Positions 47,877 to 60,530 of a stretch of DNA of 64,000 nucleotides are shown here, piece by piece; the first letter of the stretch is position 1; each line of letters begins with the position of its first letter. The notes below the pieces were generated by a model, which saw only the letters and a program-made list of their open reading frames with translations, had not been told where the DNA came from and did not search any database. The DNA comes from Polynucleobacter sp. MG-Unter2-18. Its GTDB lineage: Bacteria > Pseudomonadota > Gammaproteobacteria > Burkholderiales > Burkholderiaceae. The stretch spans positions 942,192 to 1,006,191 of the forward strand of contig NZ_CP061302.1 in assembly GCF_018687675.1 (NCBI RefSeq), given 5' to 3'. Both the position numbers and the translations under genes were made by a program.

Positions 47877-50462
47877 TTAAATTGTGACTGTGTCTGCAAC
47901 ATCACTAAATGACTTAATCTTGTCAAAGTTCATGTACTTATACACTTCACCAGCTTTAGCATTCAAGGATTCTACTTGCTCGAAATATTCTTGCGGAGTT
48001 GGTAGACGACCCAAGAGTGCAGCTACGGCTGAGAGCTCCGCAGAAGCGAGGTAGACACGAGTATCAATACCTAAGCGATTTGGGAAATTACGTGTCGAGG
48101 TAGAAACTGCTGTTGAACCTTTACGGATCTGCGCCTGGTTACCCATACAGAGTGAGCAACCCGGAGTTTCCATGCGAGCACCAGTAGCTCCCAGAATGCC
48201 GTAATAACCTTCCTCGGTCAGAATCATCTGATCCATCTTAGTTGGTGGTGCAACCCAAAGTCGGGTAGGCATATCTTTTTTGCCCTGAAGAACCTGACCG
48301 GCAGCACGGAAGTGGCCAATGTTAGTCATGCATGAACCAATAAATACTTCATCGATTTTCTCGCCAGATACTTCAGATAAGAACTTCACATCATCCGGGT
48401 CGTTAGGGCAGGCTAAGATGGGTTCTTTGATATCACTCATATCAATTTCGATAATCTCAGCATAGTCAGCATCAGCATCGGCTTTGAGCAATTCAGGCTT
48501 AGCAATCCAAGCTTCCATTGCTTTAATACGACGGCCTAAAGTACGCTTATCTTCGTAGCCATTGGCAATCATCCACTTCATTAACGTGATGTTGGAGCGC
48601 ATGTATTCAATGATCGGCTCTTTGCTTAATTGAACGGCACAACCGCCAGCAGAACGTTCAGCCGAGGCATCTGATAATTCAAATGCTTGCTCAACTTTCA
48701 GGTCAGGCAAACCTTCAATTTCTAGAATACGGCCAGAGAAAATGTTTTTCTTACCTTGCTTCTCAACCGTTAACAAACCTTTTTTGATTGCATATAAAGG
48801 AATTGCATTAACCATATCGCGCAAAGTAATGCCAGGCTGCATTTTGCCTTTAAAGCGGATCAATACAGACTCAGGCATATCCAAAGGCATTACACCAGTG
48901 GCGGCAGCAAAAGCAACTAAGCCAGAGCCGGCAGGGAAAGAGATTCCGATAGGAAAACGAGTGTGGCTATCGCCACCAGTGCCACAAGTATCTGGCATGA
49001 GTAAACGATTTAACCAGCTGTGAATGACACCATCACCTGGCCGTAATGAAACGCCACCACGATTGGTCATAAACGCTGGCAATTCATGGTGAGTGCGAAT
49101 GTCTACTGGTTTTGGATAAGCAGAAGTGTGACAGAAAGATTGCATGACTAAGTCAGCGGAAAAGCCTAGGCAAGCAAGATCTTTTAATTCATCGCGGGTC
49201 ATTGGACCAGTGGTGTCTTGCGAACCTACAGTAGTCATGTGCGGCTCACAATAAGTGCCTGGACGTACGCCTTGACCTTCTGGCAATCCACAAGCGCGAC
49301 CAACCATCTTCTGCGCCAAGGTGAAGCCCTTCTTGTTATCAGGCGGGCTAACGGGAATGCGGAATTCTGTAGATGCTGGTAAACCTAAGGCTGCACGCGC
49401 TTTAGCTGTGAGGCCACGGCCGACAATTAGAGGAATACGACCACCTGCACGAACTTCATCCAAAATAACTGGTGACTTCAGTGAGAAAGAAGCAATTTCT
49501 TTACCGTTTTTAAAGGCCTTACCTTCGTATGGACGTAATTCAATTTCATCACCCATATTCATATCAGAAACATCTAGCTCAACAGGCAATGCACCAGCAT
49601 CTTCCATCGTATTAAAGAAGATCGGGGCAATCTTTGCGCCTAAGCAAACACCACCAAAGCGCTTGTTTGGAACAAACGGAATATCTTGACCTGTCCACCA
49701 CAACACCGAATTCGTTGCGGATTTACGCGAAGATCCTGTACCCACTACGTCACCAACATAGGCAATTTGATTGCCTTTTTTCTGGAGAGCTTCAATTTGT
49801 TTCATTGGTCCACGCACACCAACCTCGTCTGGTTCAATGCCTGGACGCGGGTTCTTTAACATGATCGTTGCATGCAATGGAATATCTGGACGGCTCCATG
49901 CGTCAGGCGCAGGGGACAGATCGTCAGTATTGGTTTCACCGGTTACTTTAAATACAGTCAGCTTCATGCTCTCTGGAACAGCTGTGCGACTTGTAAACCA
50001 TTCAGCATCAGCCCAGCTTTGCATGACTGCTTTAGCTTGCGCATTACCTTTTTCCGCCAATTCCTGAACATCATGAAAATAGTCAAACATCAATAAGGTC
50101 TTTTTCAATGCTGCTGCTGCACTGGCTGCACACTCAGCATCTGATAACAATTCAACTAAAGGCTTAATGTTGTAACCACCCAGCATGGTGCCCAAGAGTT
50201 CAGTTGCTTTAATGCGTGAAATCAATGGCGATTTCTCTGTCCCCTTGGCAATAGCATCTAGAAACTCGGCTTTCACTTTAGCTGCTTCATCCACTCCAGC
50301 AGGTACGCGATTGGTAATGAGCTCTACTAATTCCGTCTCTTTACCCTTCGGAGGATTCTTAAGCAAACCCACTAATTCAGCAGTTTGATCTTTAGTTAGG
50401 GGGAGGGCTGGAATTCCAAGGGCTGCGCGTTCGGCAACTTGAGCGTTGTAGGCTTCTAGCAT
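47877..50462 (-). CDS. acnB: Aconitate hydratase B
   Basis: This 861-residue enzyme interconverts citrate and isocitrate in the TCA cycle; in some bacteria AcnB also isomerises 2-methylcitrate products. The N-terminal HEAT-like domain characteristic of AcnB (about residues 1-160) precedes the swivelling domain ([20 protein letters not shown]). The 4Fe-4S ligands are in [10 protein letters not shown] and CSLCMGNQA. Length is normal. An AGGAA ribosome binding site precedes the ATG. A 386-bp region upstream, shared with divergent pyrG, contains two dyads that may control it. Confidence 0.97.
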   Translation of the reverse strand: MLEAYNAQVAERAALGIPALPLTKDQTAELVGLLKNPPKGKETELVELITNRVPAGVDEAAKVKAEFLDAIAKGTEKSPLISRIKATELLGTMLGGYNIKPLVELLSDAECAASAAAALKKTLLMFDYFHDVQELAEKGNAQAKAVMQSWADAEWFTSRTAVPESMKLTVFKVTGETNTDDLSPAPDAWSRPDIPLHATIMLKNPRPGIEPDEVGVRGPMKQIEALQKKGNQIAYVGDVVGTGSSRKSATNSVLWWTGQDIPFVPNKRFGGVCLGAKIAPIFFNTMEDAGALPVELDVSDMNMGDEIELRPYEGKAFKNGKEIASFSLKSPVILDEVRAGGRIPLIVGRGLTAKARAALGLPASTEFRIPVSPPDNKKGFTLAQKMVGRACGLPEGQGVRPGTYCEPHMTTVGSQDTTGPMTRDELKDLACLGFSADLVMQSFCHTSAYPKPVDIRTHHELPAFMTNRGGVSLRPGDGVIHSWLNRLLMPDTCGTGGDSHTRFPIGISFPAGSGLVAFAAATGVMPLDMPESVLIRFKGKMQPGITLRDMVNAIPLYAIKKGLLTVEKQGKKNIFSGRILEIEGLPDLKVEQAFELSDASAERSAGGCAVQLSKEPIIEYMRSNITLMKWMIANGYEDKRTLGRRIKAMEAWIAKPELLKADADADYAEIIEIDMSDIKEPILACPNDPDDVKFLSEVSGEKIDEVFIGSCMTNIGHFRAAGQVLQGKKDMPTRLWVAPPTKMDQMILTEEGYYGILGATGARMETPGCSLCMGNQAQIRKGSTAVSTSTRNFPNRLGIDTRVYLASAELSAVAALLGRLPTPQEYFEQVESLNAKAGEVYKYMNFDKIKSFSDVADTVTI

Positions 50463-50547
50463 TGTGTTTCCTATTGGGTAAGAGTTATCAACAGTAAATC
50501 TAAGCAGGGTATGCCCCTTTATTACTCTATTCTAATTCCAAATTCAT

Positions 50548-50561
50548 GTCTTATATAAGAC
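50548..50561. promoter_or_regulatory. Perfect 14-bp palindrome GTCTTATATAAGAC upstream of acnB
   Basis: GTCTTATATAAGAC is its own reverse complement and is centred about 92 bp before the acnB start. A minus-strand TAGAAT (50529-50534) lies 13 bp nearer acnB, so the palindrome would overlap the -35 region of that promoter. Its GT..AC ends are the form expected of GntR/FadR-type operators. The binding protein is not known from the sequence. Confidence 0.5.
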
Positions 50562-50578
50562 TTAATTATCAAAAATAT

Positions 50579-50600
50579 CCTAAATTGCTTAAAATTTAGG
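50579..50600. other. 8-bp inverted repeat with 6-bp spacer upstream of acnB
   Basis: CCTAAATT (50579-50586) and AATTTAGG (50593-50600) are perfect arms around GCTTAA, giving a 22-bp dyad 18 bp from the neighbouring palindrome. It is AT-rich and has no T run, so it looks like a protein-binding site rather than a terminator. Confidence 0.4.
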
Positions 50601-50792
50601 CAATTACAAACTAATTCGCTGCTGACGCAGTCAATTTTAAGTTTTTATAAGAGGGTTAGGGGACATTCAACTTGCTCAGAAGCGATTTCATAGGCTATAA
50701 ATCATTCCACATTGCAAAAAATGCAAGTCTATAAATTGGATATTTTCTGATTGTCTGTCTTCAAGCCGTGTAGGTGCTGAGCAAGGCCTGAA

Positions 50793-50823
50793 TTGCTAAT
50801 CGTTCAGTCGCTATCGTTATAAT
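50793..50823 (+). promoter_or_regulatory. pyrG: Predicted pyrG promoter
   Basis: TATAAT (50818-50823) is a perfect -10 hexamer. TTGCTA (50793-50798) lies 19 bp upstream, a longer spacer than optimal. Transcription would start near 50830, giving a leader of about 20 bases before the pyrG ATG at 50849. Confidence 0.5.
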
Positions 50824-50845
50824 TACTTTTTCCAACAGAGCTTAA

Positions 50846-52510
<1,665 letters not shown>

Positions 52511-52519
52511 GAGAAATAC

Positions 52520-53383
52520 ATGAGTGCATTTAAGTTATGTGGTTTTGATGTTGGCTTGGACCATCGCTTCTTTTTGATTGCAGGTCCTTGTGTCATCGAG
52601 TCTGAGCAATCCGCCTTAGATATTGCAGGTGAGCTCAAAGAGATTACTGCTGCGCTAGGTATTCCATTTATTTACAAGTCTTCCTTTGATAAAGCCAATC
52701 GCTCCTCCGGAACTTCTTTTCGGGGCTTGGGCATGGAAAAGGGTCTTGAGATTCTGGCTCGGGTGAAGCGTGATATTGGTGTGCCGGTATTGACTGATAT
52801 CCATGACATCAGCGAAATTGCGCCGGTATCGAAAGTAGTTGATGTACTTCAAACGCCAGCTTTCTTGTGTAGGCAAACGGATTTCATTCGAGCTTGCGCC
52901 CAAAGTGGTAAGCCAGTCAATTTCAAGAAGGGGCAATTTTTATCCCCCCATGAAATGCTCAACGTAATTGATAAAGCACGCGCTGCTGCAGCCGAGGCAA
53001 ATCTTCCAGATCAGTTTATGGTTTGCGAGCGTGGCGCTTCATTTGGCTACAACAACTTAGTTTCTGATATGCGTAGTTTGGCCATTTTGCGAGAAGCAAA
53101 AGCACCAGTGGTATTTGATGCGACCCATTCAGTTCAGCTTCCTGGTGGGCAAGGCAATTCCAGTGGTGGTCAACGTGAATTTGTTCCCGTACTAGCTCGC
53201 GCTGCTGTTGCGGTTGGTATCAGCGGCTTATTTATGGAAACGCACCCGGATCCAGCTAAGGCGCTTTCGGATGGTCCAAATGCTGTGCCTTTAAACCGCA
53301 TGAAAGAATTGCTTGAGTCTTTGCTTGCGATTGATTCCGTTGTGAAGAAGCCCGGTTCATTTTTAGAAGACAGCTTTAAGTAA
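52520..53383 (+). CDS. kdsA: 3-deoxy-D-manno-octulosonate 8-phosphate synthase
   Basis: This 287-residue aldolase-type enzyme condenses phosphoenolpyruvate with arabinose 5-phosphate to make KDO-8-phosphate for lipopolysaccharide. Motifs are [14 protein letters not shown] near the N-terminus, [18 protein letters not shown] for substrate binding, and [13 protein letters not shown]. It starts 9 bp after pyrG with an AGGAGAAA ribosome binding site. It indicates a KDO-containing outer membrane. Confidence 0.97.
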   Translation: MSAFKLCGFDVGLDHRFFLIAGPCVIESEQSALDIAGELKEITAALGIPFIYKSSFDKANRSSGTSFRGLGMEKGLEILARVKRDIGVPVLTDIHDISEIAPVSKVVDVLQTPAFLCRQTDFIRACAQSGKPVNFKKGQFLSPHEMLNVIDKARAAAAEANLPDQFMVCERGASFGYNNLVSDMRSLAILREAKAPVVFDATHSVQLPGGQGNSSGGQREFVPVLARAAVAVGISGLFMETHPDPAKALSDGPNAVPLNRMKELLESLLAIDSVVKKPGSFLEDSFK

Positions 53384-54703
<1,320 letters not shown>

Positions 54704-54724
54704 TCACTAGCTAGCTTTTAGCTC

Positions 54725-55051
54725 ATGCGCCTTGTCATCTACTCGATGCTGCTATTGCTAATCGCAATACAGTACCCACTTTGGTTGGGTAAGGGTGGAT
54801 GGCTGAAGGTATACGAGATGGAGAAGCAGCTTGAGTTGCAACAGGCTAAAAATAGCCTACTAAGCTTGCGTAATGCCAAGCTCACTGGCGACGTTAAAGA
54901 TTTAAAAGAGGGTAGCCGTGCGATTGAGGAGCGGGCTCGTGTTGAGCACGGCATGCTAAAAGAAGGAGAATTCTTTGTGCAAATTCTGCCGTCTGAAAGA
55001 TCTACCTCCAATGCTGCTGATGTCGTAAAGCCATCAACAACGAAGCAGTAA
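54725..55051 (+). CDS. ftsB: Cell division protein FtsB
   Basis: This 108-residue bitopic protein of the FtsQLB divisome complex has an N-terminal membrane helix (LVIYSMLLLLIAIQYPLWLG). A coiled coil follows (KVYEMEKQLELQQAKNSLL, about residues 28-60), then EERARVEHGMLKEGEFFVQI, the conserved FtsB C-terminal motif. It lies 21 bp behind eno, as in many proteobacteria. Its stop codon falls inside a tandem array of three 11-bp repeats. Confidence 0.94.
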   Translation: MRLVIYSMLLLLIAIQYPLWLGKGGWLKVYEMEKQLELQQAKNSLLSLRNAKLTGDVKDLKEGSRAIEERARVEHGMLKEGEFFVQILPSERSTSNAADVVKPSTTKQ

Positions 55052-55074
55052 CGAAGTAGTAACTAAGCAGTAAC
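55042..55074 (+). repeat. Three tandem 11-bp repeats across the ftsB stop codon
   Basis: GAAGCAGTAAC (55042-55052), GAAGTAGTAAC (55053-55063) and TAAGCAGTAAC (55064-55074) are near-identical. Each contains TAA, and because 11 is not a multiple of 3, the three TAA codons fall in all three frames. The first is the ftsB stop. Confidence 0.85.
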
Positions 55075-55090
55075 TTAGCCATCAAATCGC

Positions 55091-56056
55091 TTAATGCCCG
55101 CTGGATGGTGGTCTCGTAGCATCTGCCAATAAATCTGTTTTAAAGACTTGCCTGCAATCAACTGCATCAAAGCGATAGGCTTTAGCGCAAAAATCGCACT
55201 CAGTTTCTACCGCACCTTGCTCTGCAAGAATACTTTCAACCTCTTCTTCGCCCAGCATTCTCAAAATATCAGCTACTTTGGTGCGTGAACAGCGGCAGCT
55301 AAAGCGAACAGGGCGAGGCGGGAAACTTCGAACACCGCTTTCGGTTGACTCCTCCAAAAAGAGGCGACGAAGAATGGTATCCGGCGAGAGCGTGAGTAAT
55401 TCTTCATTGGTAATCGTTTCACCCAGGGTCTGAATTCTGGTCCAACCTTCAGCCGCAAGTTGAGGATCCAGATGGGCATGACCCCCCGAATCCGGTAATC
55501 GCTGCAATAGCAATCCGCCAACATGGGTGTCATTAGATGCCAGCCAAATGCGGGTATCTAATTGCTCTGAGTTTTGCATATACAGAGCAATAGCTTCTGC
55601 AGCGCTAGTAACAGGCTTAATAACGGTGCCACGATGCTCTTGTAGGGCGACGATGCCTTGGTAGGGCGGTTGACCGGGTTGACGGTCAGATGGGTCTAGG
55701 GTGATGACTAGACGCCCAGAATTGTCGGCATCTAGTAGCTCACCGAGGGTGGCATTAGGATCAATGCTGGCAGGGTCTACAGATAGCTTTACAGTAGCTC
55801 GCATGGTTAGGTCGGACTTGCACTCCACCACAAGAAGCTGAATAGGGCCTTTACTTTGAGCCTGAATAATCAAAGTGCCATCAAATTTAAGGCTGGCACT
55901 CAACAGGGTCGCTGCACCCACAAAATCACCCAGGATTCGCCTGACTACAGGAGGATCATTACGACGCTCTAATACAGCCTGCCAGGCGGTACTAATGGAA
56001 ACAATTTCCCCGCGCACCGGGGCGCCATCACACATAAATACAAGTAATTCGTTCAT
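55091..56056 (-). CDS. hslO: Hsp33 redox-regulated chaperone
   Basis: This 321-residue holdase is activated by oxidation. The C-terminal zinc switch has the CxC pair in FSCRCSRTKV and the CxxC pair in ECDFCAKAYRF, both intact. The N-terminal part has [10 protein letters not shown] and LKFDGTLIIQAQSKGPIQLL. It is convergent with ftsB and divergent from gltX. Length is a little above E. coli Hsp33 (292). A GATACT hexamer lies 7 bases before the ATG on the minus strand. Confidence 0.94.
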   Translation of the reverse strand: MNELLVFMCDGAPVRGEIVSISTAWQAVLERRNDPPVVRRILGDFVGAATLLSASLKFDGTLIIQAQSKGPIQLLVVECKSDLTMRATVKLSVDPASIDPNATLGELLDADNSGRLVITLDPSDRQPGQPPYQGIVALQEHRGTVIKPVTSAAEAIALYMQNSEQLDTRIWLASNDTHVGGLLLQRLPDSGGHAHLDPQLAAEGWTRIQTLGETITNEELLTLSPDTILRRLFLEESTESGVRSFPPRPVRFSCRCSRTKVADILRMLGEEEVESILAEQGAVETECDFCAKAYRFDAVDCRQVFKTDLLADATRPPSSGH

Positions 56057-56124
56057 AAGTGAAAGTATCCACTTTTTTGATGATCAGAGTGCCAAATCAT
56101 CAAATCTAAAGCCGACCTGAGATA

Positions 56125-57528
56125 ATGCTGTTTATGCATATAAGAACACGCTTCGCCCCCAGTCCAACGGGCTTCATTCACTTGGGCAACCTTCGCAGTG
56201 CTTTATATCCTTGGGCCTTTGCTCGCCATAACCAGGGTGACTTTATCTTGCGCATCGAAGATACCGATGTGGAGCGCTCCACACAGGAGGCTGTCGACGT
56301 CATTATTGAGGGCATGGCATGGCTTGGCCTCGATTTAGACGAAGGCCCAATTTATCAAATGCAGCGTATTGATCGTTATCGTGCGGTTGTAAAGCAAATG
56401 CTCGATGCTGGCCTGGCTTACCCTTGCTATATGAGTGAAGCAGAATTGAATAAGCTGCGTGACCAACAAATGGCCAATAAAGAAAAGCCACGCTACAACG
56501 GCCAATGGCGTCCTGAGTCGGGTAAAACTCTGCCGGAAATACCAGAAGGTGTTTTGCCGGTGATTCGCTTCAAGAATCCCATTGGCGGATCCGTGATTTG
56601 GGAAGATGCAGTTAAGGGCAAGATCGAAATTAGCAATGATGAGTTAGATGATTTAGTCATTGCCCGTCCTGATGGCACCCCAACCTATAACTTCTGCGTT
56701 GTAGTGGATGACCTTGATATGAATATCACCCATGTGATTCGTGGTGATGACCATGTTAACAACACGCCACGCCAAATCAACATCATGAAGGCGCTCGGTG
56801 GTACACCGCCGGTATATGCCCATTTACCAACGGTCTTAAACGACTCTGGTGAAAAAATGAGTAAGCGTAATGGCGCCATGAGTGTGCGTGATTATCAAAA
56901 GGCGGGCTACTTACCTGAAGCTATTCTGAATTACCTAGCAAGACTAGGTTGGTCACATGGCGATGCAGAAGTTTTTACCAAAGAGCAGTTTGTCAATTGG
57001 TTTGACTTAGGCAGTCTTGGTCGATCACCAGCACAACATAATCCCGAAAAACTACTCTGGCTTAACCATCAATATATTCAGAATGCAGATCCTGCAGATT
57101 TGGCAGAGGCGACTAAACCATTCGCACATGAACTTGGCATCGATACAGAAAATGGTCCGGACTTTGTTCAAGTAGTTGCACTACTAAAAGATCGTGCCAA
57201 TACGCTGATTGAAATTGCGGAAGGTGCCAAGCTGTTCTATTTACCGGCACCCGCTCATAGCAGTGAGCAAATTGCAGAAAATATCCCAGCTGAAATTATT
57301 CCCGCCCTAAAGGATTTGATTGAAGCCATTCAATCTGCTGAGCATACAAAAGCAGCTTACGGGGCAGCCTTTAAAGAAGTATTAGCCAAGCATCAGATCA
57401 AAATGCCAGCATTAGCAATGCCTGTGCGTTACGCTTTATTTGCAACTACACAGACGCCAGCCATTGACTCCGTCTTGCTAGTAATAGGTAAGAATGAGGC
57501 GGTAGCAAGGCTTTCTAAGGTGGTCTAA
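56125..57528 (+). CDS. gltX: Glutamyl-tRNA synthetase
   Basis: This 467-residue class I synthetase charges tRNA-Glu. The HIGH-like motif is [16 protein letters not shown] near the N-terminus, and the KMSKS-like motif is [11 protein letters not shown] (about residue 246). The helical anticodon-binding domain follows. Two starts are possible, ATG 56125 and ATG 56134; the second fits families that begin directly with the strand before the HIGH motif. A GATAAT hexamer at 56121-56126 overlaps the first ATG, and if it is the -10 element the message would start at about the second ATG. A tRNA-Glu gene lies about 200 bp downstream. Confidence 0.96.
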   Translation: MLFMHIRTRFAPSPTGFIHLGNLRSALYPWAFARHNQGDFILRIEDTDVERSTQEAVDVIIEGMAWLGLDLDEGPIYQMQRIDRYRAVVKQMLDAGLAYPCYMSEAELNKLRDQQMANKEKPRYNGQWRPESGKTLPEIPEGVLPVIRFKNPIGGSVIWEDAVKGKIEISNDELDDLVIARPDGTPTYNFCVVVDDLDMNITHVIRGDDHVNNTPRQINIMKALGGTPPVYAHLPTVLNDSGEKMSKRNGAMSVRDYQKAGYLPEAILNYLARLGWSHGDAEVFTKEQFVNWFDLGSLGRSPAQHNPEKLLWLNHQYIQNADPADLAEATKPFAHELGIDTENGPDFVQVVALLKDRANTLIEIAEGAKLFYLPAPAHSSEQIAENIPAEIIPALKDLIEAIQSAEHTKAAYGAAFKEVLAKHQIKMPALAMPVRYALFATTQTPAIDSVLLVIGKNEAVARLSKVV

Positions 57529-57536
57529 ACCAGAAC

Positions 57537-57566
57537 TTGCCTCCTCCTACAAAAATAGGATAAAAT
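57537..57566 (+). promoter_or_regulatory. Predicted promoter of the tRNA-Ala/Glu/Asp cluster
   Basis: TTGCCT (57537-57542) and TAAAAT (57561-57566) are separated by 18 bp. Transcription would begin near 57573, about 37 bases before the first tRNA. The element lies just behind the gltX stop. Confidence 0.5.
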
Positions 57567-57609
57567 CTTGGATTGTTTTGAGTGTCTTGTAGAGTTTTAA
57601 CGAGATTAC

Positions 57610-57685
<76 letters not shown>

Positions 57686-57725
57686 AGCATTTAGAATGGC
57701 AGCATTAGTTTTAGTAGTAGTCCAG

Positions 57726-57801
57726 GTCCCCATCGTCTAGAGGCCTAGGACATCACCCTTTCACGGTGAGTACGGGGGTTCGAATCCCCCTGGGGACGCC
57801 A
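57726..57801 (+). tRNA. tRNA-Glu (anticodon UUC)
   Basis: A 76-base tRNA with acceptor arms GTCCCCA and TGGGGAC, discriminator G and encoded CCA. The anticodon stem-loop CACCCTTTCACGGTG gives UUC. It is 40 bases behind tRNA-Ala. Confidence 0.96.
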
Positions 57802-57857
57802 AAATTTTGGCTAGTTGTGAGCAGTAAGAAGTGACACAAGTAGCAATCGATGTAATT

Positions 57858-57934
57858 GGAGCGGTAGTTCAGTTGGTTAGAATATCGGCCTGTCACGCCG
57901 AGGGTCGCGGGTTCGAGTCCCGTCCGCTCCGCCA
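57858..57934 (+). tRNA. tRNA-Asp (anticodon GUC)
   Basis: A 77-base tRNA with acceptor arms GGAGCGG and CCGCTCC, discriminator G and encoded CCA. The anticodon stem-loop TCGGCCTGTCACGCCGA gives GUC. It is the last member of the cluster and is followed by a terminator. Confidence 0.96.
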
Positions 57935-57945
57935 AGTTAGTTTAG

Positions 57946-57970
57946 AAAGCCCCTGCATAAGGGGCTTTTT
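57946..57970 (+). terminator. Intrinsic terminator of the tRNA cluster
   Basis: AAAGCCCC (57946-57953) pairs with GGGGCTTT (57961-57968) around a 7-base loop and is followed by further T residues. It lies 12 bases behind tRNA-Asp and faces the convergent M48 protease gene. Confidence 0.85.
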
Positions 57971-57990
57971 CTATTTCTACTTCATCTTTT

Positions 57991-58815
57991 TTAAAGCTTT
58001 TTCATGGGCGGTGGTTTTGGTGCCGCTTTATACAAAGGCTCTACTGCCGGCATGAGCGCAGTGAGTTGTTCTATTCGGGTTTCACCAGAAGGGTGGGTGG
58101 ATAAGAACTCTGGAGAACTTTTACCTTTGGTTGCCTTCAACATTTTTTGCCAAACGCTAATTGCGCCCATGGGGTTATAACCCGCTCTTGCTGCAAGCTC
58201 TAATCCAATTGCATCTGCTTCTGATTCATTCTCTCTAGAGTTTGGCAAAACAATTGCGTATTGGGCAACTTGGTTTGCTGCGCTCACTGCTGAGCCATAA
58301 GGACCAGCTACAGCCATAGCAATATTTACCAATACGCTTTGTGCGGTTGCTTGGGATACTCGCTCCCGACCATGCTCTCTTAAGGCATGAGCGATTTCAT
58401 GGCCCATGATGGCTGCAATTTCATCATCATTTAAATTCAGCTGCTCAATAATTCCGGTGTAGAAAGTGATCTTTCCTCCGGGAGCACAAGTGGCATTCAG
58501 AATGGGTGCATCAATTAAGGTGAGCCGCCAATCCCATTGCTTGGTGTCATCTCGAAATGCCTCGGTCTGTGGGATCAACCTATTTGCAATGAACTTCAAT
58601 CGTTCGTAGGTAGGCCCAGAAGTAACGAGTATATTTTTCTCTTTTGCCTTTTGATTCTGCTCGTTATAACTTACCGCAGAGATACGATTAACTTCTTCTG
58701 ATGAAGCCATCATGAATTGAGATCGGTTAACGCCAACAGCTCCCGAGCGGGTTGTGTTGGCGCACGCCGATAGTAAAACGACAAATGCAAGGATCAGAGA
58801 GATGCGAATGCTCAA
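57991..58815 (-). CDS. M48-family metalloprotease lipoprotein (LoiP/YcaL-like)
   Basis: This 274-residue protein has a lipoprotein signal with lipobox LLSAC, so it is probably anchored in the envelope. The zinc motif HEIAH is at residues 139-143, and the third ligand Glu is in ENESEADAIGLELA (about residue 194). The STHPSGETRIEQL ending is typical of the LoiP/YcaL/BepA M48 group involved in outer membrane quality control. No TPR domain follows, so it is not BepA itself. It lies 35 bp downstream of an unrecognised exported protein gene on the same strand. Confidence 0.9.
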   Translation of the reverse strand: MSIRISLILAFVVLLSACANTTRSGAVGVNRSQFMMASSEEVNRISAVSYNEQNQKAKEKNILVTSGPTYERLKFIANRLIPQTEAFRDDTKQWDWRLTLIDAPILNATCAPGGKITFYTGIIEQLNLNDDEIAAIMGHEIAHALREHGRERVSQATAQSVLVNIAMAVAGPYGSAVSAANQVAQYAIVLPNSRENESEADAIGLELAARAGYNPMGAISVWQKMLKATKGKSSPEFLSTHPSGETRIEQLTALMPAVEPLYKAAPKPPPMKKL

Positions 58816-58850
58816 ATGAAATCCTTGCTATTAATGCATACTTTTTTAAA

Positions 58851-59447
58851 TTACTTCTTCTTTGGAGGCGTAATCGACGCGGCCATCGCATCAAAGTAAA
58901 TCACTCGAACCTGCTCACCAACATTAACATCTGCTAGCAACTGCGGGTTCTTTACGGTAACAACAGTAACTTTGCCACTTGGACCTTTAACTGAGACCAA
59001 TTTCTTAGGGCGATCAACAGCGATGATGTCCGCAATAATGGTCGTGGTGTTTGTGATGGTGCGTGTTGGTTTTTCACCAGGCTTTGAAGTTACCTCAGAA
59101 GCAGTTTCCACTTTGCTGCGAATGCCATCGCTTTTGGTCTTAATCAGCTCTATTGCAACAGCAAGTTCGTAGGTCACATTGAGTCGGTCACCTACTTTTA
59201 TCTGATCAAAACTCTTAATTTCAGGACCGGCAATAAACTTGGATTCACCATCATTATTTTTGAAGAAAATCGTGCGTGTTTTCTTATCAATCTTCGTAAC
59301 AGTACCTTCGTACAATTGGAAAATATTGTCAGTCACAGCTGCGTCCACCACTACAGCATTTGCAGCAGGCGCCTGTGCCATTACTAATACTGGGGTAGTC
59401 AATAATGTGGCGGCTACTAGGGTAATTTGGGCGATTTTAATTTTCAT
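58851..59447 (-). CDS. Exported protein of unknown function with two tandem beta-rich repeats
   Basis: I do not recognise this 198-residue protein. It has a signal peptide (KIKIAQITLVAATLLTTPVLVMA) and no cysteine in the mature part. Two segments of about 55 residues look like copies: one begins VTKIDKKTRTIFFKNNDG and passes through IKVGDRLNVTYELAVAIEL, and the other begins IIAVDRPKKLVSVKGPSG and passes through VNVGEQVRVIYFDAMAASI. A threonine-rich linker joins them. The pattern recalls small DUF5666-like beta-barrel domains. It lies 35 bp upstream of the M48 lipoprotease gene and is probably in one transcript with it, which hints at an envelope role, but no function can be assigned. Confidence 0.75.
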   Translation of the reverse strand: MKIKIAQITLVAATLLTTPVLVMAQAPAANAVVVDAAVTDNIFQLYEGTVTKIDKKTRTIFFKNNDGESKFIAGPEIKSFDQIKVGDRLNVTYELAVAIELIKTKSDGIRSKVETASEVTSKPGEKPTRTITNTTTIIADIIAVDRPKKLVSVKGPSGKVTVVTVKNPQLLADVNVGEQVRVIYFDAMAASITPPKKK

Positions 59448-59559
59448 AACTTTCCTTGATATTAAGTTTTTCTATAACGATATTAGCGTATTTCAGTTGC
59501 AAAATTCTGTTAGCAAGCACACAGATGAATGGGGGTAAATTAGTAGAAAACAGTTGACC

Positions 59560-60501
59560 CTATGTACCAATCGAATCACTTGGGAGCCTTTGAGCCTCAA
59601 GTTGCTCCCACCAGTTGCCAGAAAAATGACATTGCAACCAGTCGATACACTTACTCACCTTGCCCGGGACCAAACGAGGCGATGAAAATACCGCGTGAAT
59701 TTCTTGGGAGGGCAGGCTCCAATCAGTCAGTATGGGCTTTAAGGTGCCCTTATTGATAGAGTGGTAAGCGACATACCAAGGGATGGTAGCCAAGCCCATG
59801 TTCCCGATGGTCGCTGCCAGTAGAGCGGATAGGTTATTTGAGTAGAGCGGGCCCTTAACGGGTATCGAGACGGTCTCGCCGTCACCTCCACTAAAGTGCC
59901 AGCGGTGATTATCTTGAACTGAGCTATAGATTAAGGCCTGATGTGCAGTCAAATCCTCTGGATGATTTGGAATGCCATGCTGCTTTAAGTACTCTGGGCT
60001 GGCAACCAAGACCCATGGATTTAAACCTAAATAGCGCGAGCCCAAAGAGGAGTCTGCGAGGCGACCCATGCGGATTGCAAGATCAACACCACTTTCAACC
60101 AAATTGACGTATTTATCCTCAAGACTCAAATGCACCTCTAATTTTGGGTTTTGACTCATAAATTGCAGTACCAATGGAGTCAAAATACGTCGCCCAAAGG
60201 CGACCGAAGAATTAATAGTCAACTTACCCTGCGTTTCTCCTTGGAGTAGGGCGGCCAGATTGTCTGCTTCCTCAAGCTCCCTTGAAATGATTTTGCATTT
60301 TTCATAGTAGATCGCACCAATTTCCGTTGGGGTGACCCCCCTTGTGCTGCGATGCAATAAAAGGGAGCCGAGACGCTTTTCTAAAAAGGCAATGTGTTTA
60401 GTTGCAGTGGGCTGAGTAATGCCCAGGCTAGCTGCAGCCTTGCTAAATGAGCCGGTTTCTACAACTCGAACAAAAAGGGCTATTCCCTGAATACGATCCA
60501 T
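59560..60501 (-). CDS. LysR-family transcriptional regulator
   Basis: This 313-residue regulator has the N-terminal winged helix-turn-helix (FVRVVETGSFSKAAASLGIT, residues about 10-29) and a C-terminal periplasmic-binding-protein-like effector domain. It is of the large group related to DmlR/AaeR-like regulators. It is divergent from gcl-hyi-glxR with 127 bp between start codons, so it probably controls the glyoxylate/glycerate pathway. A perfect LysR-type palindrome lies 30 bp before its start. The effector is not known; glyoxylate or a precursor is a guess from position. Confidence 0.92.
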   Translation of the reverse strand: MDRIQGIALFVRVVETGSFSKAAASLGITQPTATKHIAFLEKRLGSLLLHRSTRGVTPTEIGAIYYEKCKIISRELEEADNLAALLQGETQGKLTINSSVAFGRRILTPLVLQFMSQNPKLEVHLSLEDKYVNLVESGVDLAIRMGRLADSSLGSRYLGLNPWVLVASPEYLKQHGIPNHPEDLTAHQALIYSSVQDNHRWHFSGGDGETVSIPVKGPLYSNNLSALLAATIGNMGLATIPWYVAYHSINKGTLKPILTDWSLPSQEIHAVFSSPRLVPGKVSKCIDWLQCHFSGNWWEQLEAQRLPSDSIGT

Positions 60502-60530
60502 ATATGAATTCTAACTGGATTTAGTTTAGG

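Noticed and set aside
49321..49689. 122-residue open frame antisense to acnB
   Set aside because: It lies inside the conserved acnB reading frame and has no start signal. Coding on the acnB strand explains the absence of stops.
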